NCBI RefSeq assembly: GCF_023008405.1
Contig: NZ_CP095376.1
Coordinates: forward strand, 2,318,001 to 2,382,000
Length of the DNA stretch: 64,000 nucleotides
Direction of reading: 5' to 3'
DNA from: Amycolatopsis sp. FBCC-B4732
GTDB lineage: Bacteria; Actinomycetota; Actinomycetes; Mycobacteriales; Pseudonocardiaceae
Shown here: positions 36,133-44,463 of the stretch, one piece after another
How positions within the stretch are numbered: the first letter of the stretch is position 1
Layout: every line of letters starts with the position of its first letter
The notes under the pieces: generated by a model
The model's database searches: none
Told to the model about the DNA's origin: nothing
What the model saw: the letters and a program-made list of their open reading frames with translations, nothing else
Made by a program: the position numbers and the translations under genes

Positions 36133-37401
36133 ATGACGTTGACCACCCCGCGCGTCCGGCCGGGACGCATCACGTTCTTCGTGGCTCTGGCGGTCTTCGC
36201 GCAGGAGTCGACGTGGAACCTCTACGACTCCCAGGTCCCGCCCCTGCTGCGCGAGCACGTCGGCAGCGCCGCGCTGATCGGCGCCCTGATGGGCATGGAC
36301 AACCTGCTCGGCATCTTCATCCAGCCGTGGATGGGCAACCGCTCGGACGGCACCCGGACGTCGTGGGGCCGCCGCATCCCGTACCTCGTCGCCGGCATGC
36401 CGGTCGCCGCCGTGCTGTTCGTGCTCATCCCGCACGCCGCGGTCTCGCTGCCGCTGCTCGTCCTGGTGATGTTCGGCTACGCCCTCGTCGCGAACTCGTT
36501 CAAGCCGATCGCCGAGTCGCTGCTCCCGGACTTCATCGCCCCCGAACGCCGCGGCCGGGCCAACGCGGCGGTCAAGATCGCCTCCAGCATCACCGTGATC
36601 GTCGCCGCGCTGATCAGCCTCTTCCTCATCGACGACTTCCCGAAGCTGTCCTTCGCGATCCCGGCGGTCCTGATGCTGGTGTCCATCGGCGTGCTCGCCT
36701 GGCGGGTGCGCGACAGCGACTCCCCGGCCTACCGGGCCGCGCTCGAAGAAGACCGCGCCGGCCACACGGAAAACTCCCCGCGGGTGCGGATGCGGGACGT
36801 CCTGCTCGACATCCTGCGGGACACCGACCGCAGCCGGCTGCTGGTCATCCTGGCCGTCTTCGCGTTCGGCGGCGCGTGGTTCGCGTCGCGCTCCCTCGTC
36901 ACCAACTACGGCATCGAGACGCTCGGCGTGTCCCGCGGTGACGCCGGCGGCCTCACCCTGCCCAGCGGCCTGGCGTTCCTCGCGGCCGCCTACCCGGTGG
37001 CGCTGTTCGCCGAACGCTTCGGGCGGCTGCGGGTGATCCTGGTCGGGATGGCCGTGTTCGCCGCGGCCATGGTGCTCGGCACCGTCGTGCGGACACCCAC
37101 CGGCACGATCGTCGCGATGTGCGTGGCGGCCGCGGGCGCGGCGGCGTTCATGGTCAACGCGGCGGTCGTCCTGTGGAACCTCGCGCCCTCGGCCCGCGTG
37201 CTCGGGACCTACACCGGGCTCTACACCGTCGGCTGGTCGAGCGGCGGGTTCCTCGGGCCGGCGCTGGTCGGCGGCATGGTCGACGTGACCGGCTGGCCGT
37301 TCCTGCTGCTCGACATCGCGCTCGTCACGGCGATCGCGGTGCTCTTGGTCGCCCGCGTCGCCGTGCTGCAGCGGCGCCGCACCGACGGGCGCGTCCTGTG
37401 A
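36133..37401 (+). CDS. MFS transporter
   Basis: A 422-residue major facilitator with about 12 membrane helices and the loop 2-3 motif GNRSDGTRTSWGRRIPYL, similar to that of SLC45/sugar-symporter-like MFS proteins; a charged central loop (RVRDSDSPAYRAALEED) divides the halves. ATG 36133 is chosen after GGGAAGG with 8-base spacing; GTG 36124 is also in frame. First gene of a four-gene operon with catabolic enzymes, so it probably imports their substrate, a small hydroxy- or dicarboxylic acid by inference. Confidence 0.9.
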   Translation: MTLTTPRVRPGRITFFVALAVFAQESTWNLYDSQVPPLLREHVGSAALIGALMGMDNLLGIFIQPWMGNRSDGTRTSWGRRIPYLVAGMPVAAVLFVLIPHAAVSLPLLVLVMFGYALVANSFKPIAESLLPDFIAPERRGRANAAVKIASSITVIVAALISLFLIDDFPKLSFAIPAVLMLVSIGVLAWRVRDSDSPAYRAALEEDRAGHTENSPRVRMRDVLLDILRDTDRSRLLVILAVFAFGGAWFASRSLVTNYGIETLGVSRGDAGGLTLPSGLAFLAAAYPVALFAERFGRLRVILVGMAVFAAAMVLGTVVRTPTGTIVAMCVAAAGAAAFMVNAAVVLWNLAPSARVLGTYTGLYTVGWSSGGFLGPALVGGMVDVTGWPFLLLDIALVTAIAVLLVARVAVLQRRRTDGRVL

Positions 37402-38336
37402 ACCGCGTCCTGGTCACCACCGACTACCTGCGCCCCGGCGACGAGGTCGACGAATACCTGCGCGGCGCCGGGCTGGAAACCGTGCACGCGCCGATGACCG
37501 GCAAGCGCGATCCGGACCAGCTGGTCGAGGCGCTCGACGGGATCGACGCGGCGCTGGTCGCCAACGAGCCGCTCTCGGCCGGCGTGCTGGCCCGCGCGCC
37601 GAAGCTGCGCGTCATCGTCCGGACCGGCGTCGGCTACGACTCCATCGACGTCGAAGCCGCCGCCCGCCGGGGGATCAGCGTCAGCACCCTGCCCGGTGTC
37701 AATGCGAACGCCGTCGCCGAATACACCATGGGGCTGCTGCTCGCCGGTGCACGGCGGCTCGTGCAGTCGGCTTCCGGGGTGGCGGCGGGGAAGTGGCCGC
37801 GCGAGGACGGGCGCGAACTGCGCGGGTCGACGCTCGGGCTCATCGGGTACGGCGCTTCCGCACGGGCGGTCGTGCCGCTGGCGCGCGCGTTCGGGATGAC
37901 CGTCGTCTGCACGTCCGGACTGCGCGGCCCCGACGTCCGGTTCACCGGGCTGCCCGAGCTGCTGTCCACTTCGGACTACGTCTCGGTGCACACGTCGCTG
38001 AACGACCGGACGCGGGGACTGCTGGACGCCTCGGCGTTCGAGCTGATGAAGCCGACGGCGGTGCTCGTCAACACCGCCCGCGGCGCGATCGTCGACGAGG
38101 CGGCGCTGGTTTCGGCGGTGGTGTCCGGCGAGATCGCCGGCGCGGTGCTCGACGTCGTGTGCGAAGAGCCGTTGCCGCTCGACAGCGCGTTGCGCGGGGT
38201 GGCCGGGATCGTCGTCTGTTCGCACCTGGCGGGGCAGACCGCCGAAGCACGCCGGGCCGCGGGTTTGCGTGGTGCCGAAGAACTGGTCGCGGCCCTGGAC
38301 GGCCGGGCCCGGTACGTGGTGAACGGAGAGGGATGA
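37398..38336 (+). CDS. D-2-hydroxyacid dehydrogenase
   Basis: A 312-residue NAD(P)-dependent dehydrogenase. It has the RTGVGYDSIDVEAAARRGI and PGVNANAVAEYTMGLLL segments of the catalytic domain, nucleotide-binding STLGLIGYGASARAV, substrate Arg in NTARGAIVDE, Glu in DVVCEEPLP and the catalytic His in CSHLAGQT. The last Gly of GxGxxG is replaced by Ala. GTG 37398 overlaps the MFS stop as GTGA. Substrate unknown; phosphoglycerate-type enzymes share the same fold, but the operon suggests a catabolic hydroxyacid. Confidence 0.9.
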   Translation: MNRVLVTTDYLRPGDEVDEYLRGAGLETVHAPMTGKRDPDQLVEALDGIDAALVANEPLSAGVLARAPKLRVIVRTGVGYDSIDVEAAARRGISVSTLPGVNANAVAEYTMGLLLAGARRLVQSASGVAAGKWPREDGRELRGSTLGLIGYGASARAVVPLARAFGMTVVCTSGLRGPDVRFTGLPELLSTSDYVSVHTSLNDRTRGLLDASAFELMKPTAVLVNTARGAIVDEAALVSAVVSGEIAGAVLDVVCEEPLPLDSALRGVAGIVVCSHLAGQTAEARRAAGLRGAEELVAALDGRARYVVNGEG

Positions 38337-39703
38337 GGGACATGGACAAGGTGCGCGTACTGGCGCCGAGCGGGATGCTCGGTGCGGGCTGGGACCACGC
38401 CACGGTCGAACGCGGCATCGCCCTGGGGGCCGACGTCATCAGCATCGACGGCGGGTCGACGGACTCCGGCCCGTACTACCTGGGTGCCGCGACGGCCAAG
38501 ACGACCGCCAAGGCCGTGGCGCGCGACCTGCGCAGCCTGTTCACGGCCGCCGCGGGCGCCGGGATCCCGGTGATCGTCGGGTCGTGCGGGACGAGCGGGA
38601 CCGACGCCGGCGTCGACTGGGTCGCCGGGATCGCCGCCGAGGTGCTCGCGGAGGAGGGCCTGGACCTGAAGGTCGCGAAGATCTACAGCGAGCAGGACGC
38701 GGCCGAGCTGAAGGAGCACCTGGACGCGGGCCGCGTGCACCCGTTGCCCCCGTTGGGGGAACTGATCGCCGAGACCCTGGAAAGCTGCACGCACATCGTC
38801 GGCGCGATGGGGCACGAGCCGATCGCCGAGGCACTGCGCGCGGGCGCGCAGGTCGTCCTGGCTGGCCGGGCGACCGACACGGCGGTGGCGGCGGCGTTCC
38901 CGCTCATGAAGGGCATGCCGGCCGGCCCGACGTGGCACGCGGCCAAGATCGTCGAGTGCGGCGGCCAGTGCACGGACAACCCGCGCGCGGGCGGCGTCCT
39001 GGCGACCATCGACGCCGGCGGCTTCACGATCGAGCCGCTCGACCCGGGCGCGGCGTGCACGCCGATCCTGGTGGCGGCGCACATGCTGTACGAGACGGCG
39101 AACCCGTTCGAGATGCGCGAACCCGACGGCACGCTCGACGTCCGCGAGGCGGTGTACACCGCCGTCGACGACCGGACCGTTCGCGTCACCGGGTCGCGGT
39201 TCCACGTCGCGGACCAGCACACGATCAAGCTGGAGGGTGCGCGGATCACCGGGTACGAGACGATGTCGTTCTCGGCGATCCGCGATCCCCTGGTGCTGGC
39301 CGACATCGACGAGTGGGCCACCCTGATGCGTGCGCTGATCACGCAGCGGGTGGGTCAGACGCTGGGCCTCGCCGACGAATACGCGTTCGACCTGCGGCTG
39401 TACGGCCACAACGCGGTGCTGGGCTCGTTGGAGCCCGAGGCCGGTCCGCCCCGCGAGGTAGGCGTGATGCTGCTGGTCAACGCGCCGGACCAGGCCACGG
39501 CGACCGCGGTGGCGAAGGTGGCCAACCCGCTGATGCTGCACCTGCCGACGCCGTCGATGGACTACCTGCCGAGCTTCGCGTTCCCGTCGTCCCCGGCGGA
39601 GGTCGAACGCGGGGCGGCGTACGAATTCGTGCTCAACCACGTCGTCGACTGCGCGCCATCGGACCTGTTCCGGATCGAGTTCGAGGGGAAGACCCATGCC
39701 TGA
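38333..39703 (+). CDS. AtuA-like protein (DUF1446)
   Basis: A 456-residue soluble protein of the acyclic terpene utilisation AtuA/DUF1446 family: N-terminal GADVISIDGGSTDSGPYYLG, VIVGSCGTSGTDAG, HIVGAMGHEPIAEAL, AGRATDTAVAAAFPL and ECGGQCTDNPRAGGVL are the conserved blocks. The biochemical activity of the family is not settled in my knowledge. Start ATG 38333 gives an ATGA overlap with the dehydrogenase; ATG 38342 is also possible. It overlaps the DUF4387 gene by 8 bases, and these two families usually occur as a pair, which suggests a two-subunit enzyme. Confidence 0.88.
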   Translation: MRDMDKVRVLAPSGMLGAGWDHATVERGIALGADVISIDGGSTDSGPYYLGAATAKTTAKAVARDLRSLFTAAAGAGIPVIVGSCGTSGTDAGVDWVAGIAAEVLAEEGLDLKVAKIYSEQDAAELKEHLDAGRVHPLPPLGELIAETLESCTHIVGAMGHEPIAEALRAGAQVVLAGRATDTAVAAAFPLMKGMPAGPTWHAAKIVECGGQCTDNPRAGGVLATIDAGGFTIEPLDPGAACTPILVAAHMLYETANPFEMREPDGTLDVREAVYTAVDDRTVRVTGSRFHVADQHTIKLEGARITGYETMSFSAIRDPLVLADIDEWATLMRALITQRVGQTLGLADEYAFDLRLYGHNAVLGSLEPEAGPPREVGVMLLVNAPDQATATAVAKVANPLMLHLPTPSMDYLPSFAFPSSPAEVERGAAYEFVLNHVVDCAPSDLFRIEFEGKTHA

Positions 39704-40016
39704 AACCACTTTGGCGGACCTGGCCCACGAGGTCCGCTCCAAGAACGCGGGCCCGTTCTGGGTGACGATGGAGTTGTTCATGCGCGACGCCGACGGCTAT
39801 CGCGTGGCGGCGGACGAGGAATTCCTGAACGAACGCGTGGTGGCTTCGCTTTACCGAGTCGACGAGGAAACGGTGCAGATCTTCCGCATTCCGTCGTTGA
39901 ACGTCGTGAAGATTTCGTTCCCCCGGCCGGTGAGCCAGGGTTCGCTGCGGGACCGGGACATGCACGCGGGCCAGCACCACGTACCGCTGGCGGGAATGGT
40001 CGTGCGTCACGGTTGA
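39696..40016 (+). CDS. DUF4387 protein, AtuA partner
   Basis: A 106-residue protein with the DUF4387 pattern: LAHEVRSKNAGPFWVTMELF near the start, then IPSLNVVKISFPRP and SQGSLRDRDMHAGQHHVPL. ATG 39696 lies inside the last codons of the AtuA-like gene. Almost always encoded next to AtuA-like proteins and thus likely the small subunit of the same unknown enzyme. Last gene of the catabolic operon. Confidence 0.88.
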   Translation: MPETTLADLAHEVRSKNAGPFWVTMELFMRDADGYRVAADEEFLNERVVASLYRVDEETVQIFRIPSLNVVKISFPRPVSQGSLRDRDMHAGQHHVPLAGMVVRHG

Positions 40017-40168
40017 CGGCGTTCCGGCCAGACGCCGTGCGGGGAACTCCAGCGCGTCGGATCACCACCGCGCTTCGGTTCGATGAGGTTGAACGCTTCG
40101 AGCCCGGTCGGCCGCGGCCCCGTTTTCCGCGTGCCCGGCGCGCGGGGAACCGCCACTCGTCCGGGTGC

Positions 40169-41461
40169 CTAGCGGTTGCGCCCGAACCAGCGGCGTGAGC
40201 CCGGCCGCGCCTGGGCGGCCAGCCACCCGGCGATGTCGGCGACCACCGCCGGGTCGACGTGCTGCGGTACCTCGTACCCCGCGGGCGTCGACGGCCCCTC
40301 GCCGCGGAAGAACAGGTGGTCGTCGGCGTCGTGGACGCGGATCGTGACGTCCGGCCGGTGCGCCAGGCCCGCCCGCCAGCGGGCCAGGTCGCCGGCCGCC
40401 GTCACCTGGTAGTCGCGGCCGCCCTGCAGGATGAGCATCGGCTTGGCGAGTTCGGCCGCGGTCGCCACCGGGTCGTAGGTGCGGAGGTCCAGCCAGTACG
40501 ACGCCGGCCAGCCGAAGAGCAGGTCCGCCGCCGGGGTCGAAGGCGTCAAACCGGGGCTTTCGACGAGCGCGGCCTGCCGGGTGACCGCCTCGACGGCCGC
40601 CGTCATGGCCGGGCCGGGGTCCAGCTCGGCGAGGTAGCGGACGACCCGGACCGCGGCCCGGGGCAGCGGCAGCGTGTCCCCGGCGAGGCTCACCAGGCCG
40701 GCGATCGAGGCGTCGGCGGCCGCGACCCGCGGGGCCGCCTTGCCGCCGCCGCTGTGGCCGAGGACGAACACCCGCTCGGCGGCCACCGTCCGCTGCTCCC
40801 GCAGCAGGCGGACGGCGGCGAGCGCGTGCGGCACGTACTCCTCGGCCATCGTGAACCCGGGTTCGGTGCCTACGTGGGGGTGCGTGCCGGTCACCTTGTC
40901 GAACCGGGCCACCGCGACGCCCCGGCTCGCCAGCCCCCACGCCAGGTCCTTGAACGGCTTGTTCGGACCGGTCGTCAGGTCGCGGTCGAACGGTCCCGAG
41001 CTGAGCAGCACCAGCCCCGGCCACGGGCCGCGCCCGGCCGGGACGGTCAGCGTGCCGGGCACCGCCGGCGGGCCGGAACCGACGGTGACTTCCTGCTCGG
41101 TGAACCGTTTCGGGGTGGCGTAGTCCGGTGGCTCCCAGGCGGCGCCGGCGGGCGGCCCCAGCCGCAGGCCGTGCAGCAGGCCGGCGTCGTCGACCGACAT
41201 GACCACCGTGAGCCCGCCGCGCTCGCAGGTCACCGGGACGCGTACCCGGACCAGCCCCGCCTCGCCCGGCTCGCTCACTGCGCCGCCGACCGCCGAGACC
41301 GGCCCGATCTTGGCGATTTCGCCCTCCCAGCCGACCCGCAGCGTCTCGGCCGAGGCCACCGCCCGCAGCCTCGGTGCGAACAACGCCTCGACGTCGGCGA
41401 ACCGCCGTTCGGTGGCCAGCCCGACCACTGCCGCGGCGACCGCCGCCGGTCCCTCGTCCAC
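40169..41461 (-). CDS. alpha/beta hydrolase with DUF3887-like N-domain
   Basis: A 430-residue protein. Residues about 1-95 form a cystatin/NTF2-like domain as in DUF3887 (FADVEALFAPRLRAVASAET), residues about 120-425 an alpha/beta hydrolase with oxyanion region LLSSGPFDRD, nucleophile elbow VLGHSGGGKAAP (Ser near 236), Asp in LQGGRDYQVT and late His in DADDHLFF. No signal peptide. Two-domain enzymes of this layout are often annotated as dienelactone-hydrolase-like; the substrate is unknown. GTG 41461 is the start, divergent from a helix-turn-helix regulator across 60 bases. Confidence 0.85.
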   Translation of the reverse strand: MDEGPAAVAAAVVGLATERRFADVEALFAPRLRAVASAETLRVGWEGEIAKIGPVSAVGGAVSEPGEAGLVRVRVPVTCERGGLTVVMSVDDAGLLHGLRLGPPAGAAWEPPDYATPKRFTEQEVTVGSGPPAVPGTLTVPAGRGPWPGLVLLSSGPFDRDLTTGPNKPFKDLAWGLASRGVAVARFDKVTGTHPHVGTEPGFTMAEEYVPHALAAVRLLREQRTVAAERVFVLGHSGGGKAAPRVAAADASIAGLVSLAGDTLPLPRAAVRVVRYLAELDPGPAMTAAVEAVTRQAALVESPGLTPSTPAADLLFGWPASYWLDLRTYDPVATAAELAKPMLILQGGRDYQVTAAGDLARWRAGLAHRPDVTIRVHDADDHLFFRGEGPSTPAGYEVPQHVDPAVVADIAGWLAAQARPGSRRWFGRNR

Positions 41462-41492
41462 GTTCTCCCCCCATCATTCTCGCTTTTTGCGA

Positions 41493-41505
41493 ACGGTAGC
41501 ACCGT
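41493..41505 (+). promoter_or_regulatory. operator between hydrolase and HTH regulator
   Basis: ACGGTAGCACCGT is a perfect inverted repeat (5-bp arms, AGC centre), enclosed by an outer GAACG...CGTTC pair (41491-41495 and 41513-41517). It sits in the 60-bp divergent gap, so one bound repressor could cover both promoters. Confidence 0.45.
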
Positions 41506-41521
41506 GTGAGATCGTTCGGTA

Positions 41522-42061
41522 GTGGACACCTTGGAACTGCTGGCGCACCCGGTCCGGCTGCGGATCGTGCACGCCATGCGCGGCGGCCGGACGCATACCA
41601 CTGCCCAGCTCTGTGCGGTGCTGCCGGACGTCTCGAAGGCCATGGTCTACCGGCACGTCGAGCTGCTCGCCACGGGCGGGATCCTGCGCGTGGCCGATGA
41701 ACGGCGCGTGCGCGGCGCGGTCGAGCGCCACTACGAGCTGCGCCCGGAACGCGCGTCGATCGATCCCGAGACGGCCGCGGCACTGTCCACCGAGGACCAC
41801 CGGCGCGGGTTCGCCGTCGCGGTCGCCGCCCTCGTCGCCGAGTTCAACGCCTACCTCGACCGCGAAAACACCGACCCCGCCACGGATCCGGTCGGCTACC
41901 GGCAGCACGCGGTCTGGCTCAGCCGCGACGAACTGATCGCGATGAACGACGAACTGCGCGCCGCCATCCTGCCCCGGCTGGCCCACCCGCCTGCCCCCGG
42001 CCGCACCCGGTACCTGCTCAGCCCCATCCTCTTCCCCAGCGAGGAGCCCGCTGCAGACTGA
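41522..42061 (+). CDS. ArsR-like helix-turn-helix regulator
   Basis: A 179-residue regulator with an N-terminal winged helix (LELLAHPVRLRIVHAMRGGR ... SKAMVYRHVELLATGGILRV, residues about 3-65) and a helical C-terminal part with ATDPVGYRQHAVWLSRDEL. The pattern is that of the HTH_20/ArsR-like proteins often divergent from hydrolases or transporters. GTG 41522 has no clear ribosome site, so the mRNA may be leaderless. No metal-binding Cys pattern is seen, hence not a metal sensor by sequence. Confidence 0.82.
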   Translation: MDTLELLAHPVRLRIVHAMRGGRTHTTAQLCAVLPDVSKAMVYRHVELLATGGILRVADERRVRGAVERHYELRPERASIDPETAAALSTEDHRRGFAVAVAALVAEFNAYLDRENTDPATDPVGYRQHAVWLSRDELIAMNDELRAAILPRLAHPPAPGRTRYLLSPILFPSEEPAAD

Positions 42062-42108
42062 CGTGCCGCTGTACTATCCCGGCACTGATCCGAACGGCAG
42101 GGGGAACG

Positions 42109-43329
42109 ATGAGCGGTATCAGGGTTTTGGTGTCCGGCGCCAGCATCGCGGGACCCGCGCTGGCCCACTGGCTGCGCCGCCGCGGGGCCGAGGTGACCGT
42201 GGTGGAGCGGGCGCCCGGGCTGCGTCCCGGCGGGCAGGCGGTCGACGCGCGCGGGGTGACCAAGGAGGTCATCCGGCTGATGGGGCTGGACGAGGCGGTG
42301 CGCGCGGCCCGCACGCGGACCGCCGGCGCGCACACCGTGGACGCGGACGGGAACGTGCTGGAGACCTTCAGCGCGGAGGACGACGGCGGCGACGGCTACA
42401 TCACCGAGATCGAGATCCTGCGCGGCGACCTGTCCCAGGTCCTCTACGACGACACGCGCGACGGCGTCGAGTACGTCTTCGGTGACCGGATCGCCGAGCT
42501 CACCCAGGACGGCAGCGGCGTCGACGTGACGTTCGCGAGCGGTGGCTCGCGGCGCTTCGACCTGGTGATCGGGGCCGACGGGCTGCACTCGTCGGTGCGG
42601 GGAATGGTCTTCGGGCCGCGCGAGCGGTTCGTCCGCCACCTCGGGCACGTGCTGGCGTTCTACAGCGTGCCCAACGAATTCGGGCTGGACCGCTGGCTGC
42701 TGGACTACCAGGAGCCCGGCCGGTCGGCCTGCCTGCGGCCGATCGGGGACGCCACCCGCGCGATGGCCATGTTCTCCTTCACCGCGGCCGACTTCGACGT
42801 CGACTACCGCGACATCGAGGCCCAGAAGCAGTTGCTGCGCGAGCGGATGGCGGACTTCGCCTGGCTGACCCCGCGCATCCTCGCGCACGTCGACGACACC
42901 CCGGACTTCTACCTCGACCAGGTCGCCCAGGTGGTGATGGACCGCTGGTCGAACGGGCGGGTCGGGCTGCTCGGGGACGCGGCGTTCAGCTCGTCGCCGC
43001 TGTCCGGGCAGGGCACCGGGCTGGCCCTGATCGGCGCCTACCTGCTGGCCGGGGAGCTGGCCGCCGCCGGCTGGGACCCGGCGGCCGGGTTCGCCCGGTA
43101 CGAGGAGCTGATGCGGCCGTTCGTCGAGGCCAACCAGGAGATCGGCCGGTTGCACGCGAAGATGCGCGGCATCCCCGACCCGGACGCCGAGCCGGCCGCG
43201 GAGCCGGCCGTGGAGCCGGACACCGAGTGGCTCACCGACCTGGTCCAGCGTGCGGTCAACGGCGTCGAGCTGCCCGATTACGCGGGGGTGCCGGACTCCG
43301 GGCCGTCAGTCACCTCGGTGTCGCGGTAG
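42109..43329 (+). CDS. FAD-dependent monooxygenase (PHBH-fold)
   Basis: A 406-residue flavoprotein of the p-hydroxybenzoate hydroxylase fold: Rossmann motif VLVSGASIAGPALA near the start, the NAD(P)H/FAD DG motif LVIGADGLHSSVR, and the second FAD motif GRVGLLGDAAFSSSPLSGQG. The similarity pattern is that of TetX-like aromatic or polyketide hydroxylases. ATG 42109 follows CAGGGGGAA. The C-terminus has an acidic repeat (DPDAEPAAEPAVEPD). Substrate unknown: tailoring oxygenase or antibiotic-inactivating enzyme are both possible. A hairpin terminator follows. Confidence 0.9.
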   Translation: MSGIRVLVSGASIAGPALAHWLRRRGAEVTVVERAPGLRPGGQAVDARGVTKEVIRLMGLDEAVRAARTRTAGAHTVDADGNVLETFSAEDDGGDGYITEIEILRGDLSQVLYDDTRDGVEYVFGDRIAELTQDGSGVDVTFASGGSRRFDLVIGADGLHSSVRGMVFGPRERFVRHLGHVLAFYSVPNEFGLDRWLLDYQEPGRSACLRPIGDATRAMAMFSFTAADFDVDYRDIEAQKQLLRERMADFAWLTPRILAHVDDTPDFYLDQVAQVVMDRWSNGRVGLLGDAAFSSSPLSGQGTGLALIGAYLLAGELAAAGWDPAAGFARYEELMRPFVEANQEIGRLHAKMRGIPDPDAEPAAEPAVEPDTEWLTDLVQRAVNGVELPDYAGVPDSGPSVTSVSR

Positions 43330-43344
43330 GGCTCCGCCGCGGTC

Positions 43345-43378
43345 GTCCGATGTGGACCATCAGCGGTCCACATCGGAC
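43345..43378. terminator. bidirectional hairpin between monooxygenase and membrane gene
   Basis: Perfect 14-bp arms (43345-43358 and 43365-43378) with a 6-base loop ATCAGC, flanked by TT on the plus side. It serves the monooxygenase and overlaps the last codons of the convergent membrane-protein gene. Confidence 0.75.
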
Positions 43379-43638
43379 TTACGCGGCGGGCCGAGTTCCT
43401 CGGCGAGCACGGCGTCGACCTTCGCGGCGGCCCGGCGCAAGGCGAGCACGGCCCAGACGACCACCGCGACCGCGATGATCGCGATGGCGGTCGTCCAGGC
43501 GTAGCCCTCGTCGGCGGGCACCACCGCGATCGTGGCCGCGGCCAGGAACGGCCAGCGGCCCGCCGGGGTCGTGCGGAGGTGCCATCGGGGGGAGGCGGAA
43601 TCGTGGGTGGTCAGGAAGACGGGGCCATGAGCGCTCAC
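43360..43638 (-). CDS. small membrane protein, unknown
   Basis: A 92-residue protein: polar N-terminus (about 1-25), two closely spaced hydrophobic helices (about 28-45 and 48-66, WTTAIAIIAVAVVVWAVLAL), then a charged coiled-coil-like tail (RRAAAKVDAVLAEELGPPRK). GTG 43638 is preceded by GAAGGAAAGG at about 10 bases. The gene ends inside the hairpin terminator at 43345. No family recognised. Confidence 0.6.
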   Translation of the reverse strand: MSAHGPVFLTTHDSASPRWHLRTTPAGRWPFLAAATIAVVPADEGYAWTTAIAIIAVAVVVWAVLALRRAAAKVDAVLAEELGPPRKSDVDR

Positions 43639-43696
43639 CGGGCGTCGACCTTTCCTTCGGGGGTGTGGCAACGCACGGATAGTCGACCGGGAGAGC

Positions 43697-43810
43697 CTTC
43701 GGGTTACTGAATGCGACCGCATTGGCCGCGAACGGGTGGAAAATACACTCGAACGAGTGATCCTCGGTTCCAAAGTAGCGGAGGCAGCCTCCGTAACCCG
43801 AAGAGGTTAC
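43697..43810. promoter_or_regulatory. nested inverted repeats in divergent promoter region
   Basis: In 114 bases: CTTCGGGTTAC (43697-43707) mirrored by GTAACCCGAAG (43793-43803); CACTCGAACGAGTG (43746-43759); GGAGGCAGCCTCC (43780-43792); and GTAACC-N6-GGTTAC (43793-43810). So three GGTTAC boxes and two other palindromes lie between a small membrane-protein gene and a secreted-protein gene, suggesting several binding sites for one or more regulators. Confidence 0.5.
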
Positions 43811-43872
43811 TTCCCGCGCTCGGCCGGCCCGGCCGCTCTACGGTGATTTCAAGATCGACCAGGGGAGCCACC

Positions 43873-44400
43873 GTGCGTCTTCGTTCCATCACCGCAGTCG
43901 TCCTGCTGGCCTGCACCTCCGCCGTCGTGCCCGCCGTGACGAGCGTGGGTGCGCAGGCCCTCGCGCTGTACCCGTGCCCCGAGGTGCGGGACCCGCCCGA
44001 CTACACGTTCTCCAACCCGTCGCGGTCGTGGCTGCCGACGAACCTGCGCAGCGACTACCTCCGCGGCCCGGGCACGATCACCTACAACAAGACGGCGACG
44101 TCGACGGTGAACGCGTCGATCACGGGCACGACCAGCGCGGAAGCGGGCGTGATCTTCGCGAAGGCCAGCGTCTCCCTCGCGGTGAGCGTCGGCGCGAGCT
44201 ACGCGAAGTCCGACTCGTAGTCGTACGCGGCGACGGTGCCCGCCGGCAAGCTCCTGCGGCTGCAGCAGTACAAGGAGGCGCGGACGTTCACCGTGCGCAA
44301 GTACCACATCGTCCCGCCGTGCACGACGAAGTACCTGTGGACGAAGAAGGTCTCGGCGCCGGTCAAGAACGCGAGCTACCTCTGGCAGCTCGTCGGCTGA
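43873..44400 (+). pseudogene. secreted-protein gene interrupted by in-frame amber codon
   Basis: The frame from GTG 43873 (AGGGGAG upstream) encodes a signal peptide (about 1-31, ending GAQALA) and a small beta-rich extracellular protein. Codon 116 is TAG (44218-44220), in the context KSDS-stop-SYAATVPAG. The same frame continues without another stop for 59 codons (VPAGKLLRLQQYKE ... KNASYLWQLVG) to TGA 44398-44400, immediately before a terminator. The downstream part looks like the genuine second half, including the conserved-looking beta strands after VPAG. One base change, for example TGG to TAG, would explain it. A sequencing error or readthrough cannot be excluded. Confidence 0.8.
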
Positions 44401-44427
44401 GCCGGCCCGCTGCCGCGGGCTGACGGC

Positions 44428-44460
44428 GCCTGCCCGGCGAGGTGGCCTCGCCGGGCAGGC
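44428..44460. terminator. strong bidirectional hairpin terminator
   Basis: Perfect 15-bp arms (44428-44442 and 44446-44460) with a TGG loop, between the interrupted secreted-protein gene and the convergent KAS III-like gene, whose stop is 4 bases away. Confidence 0.85.
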
Positions 44461-44463
44461 CGG

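Noticed and set aside
40016..40038. Hairpin ACGGCGT...ACGCCGT after the DUF4387 gene
   Set aside because: Only 7-bp arms and no T-tract; too weak to call a terminator.
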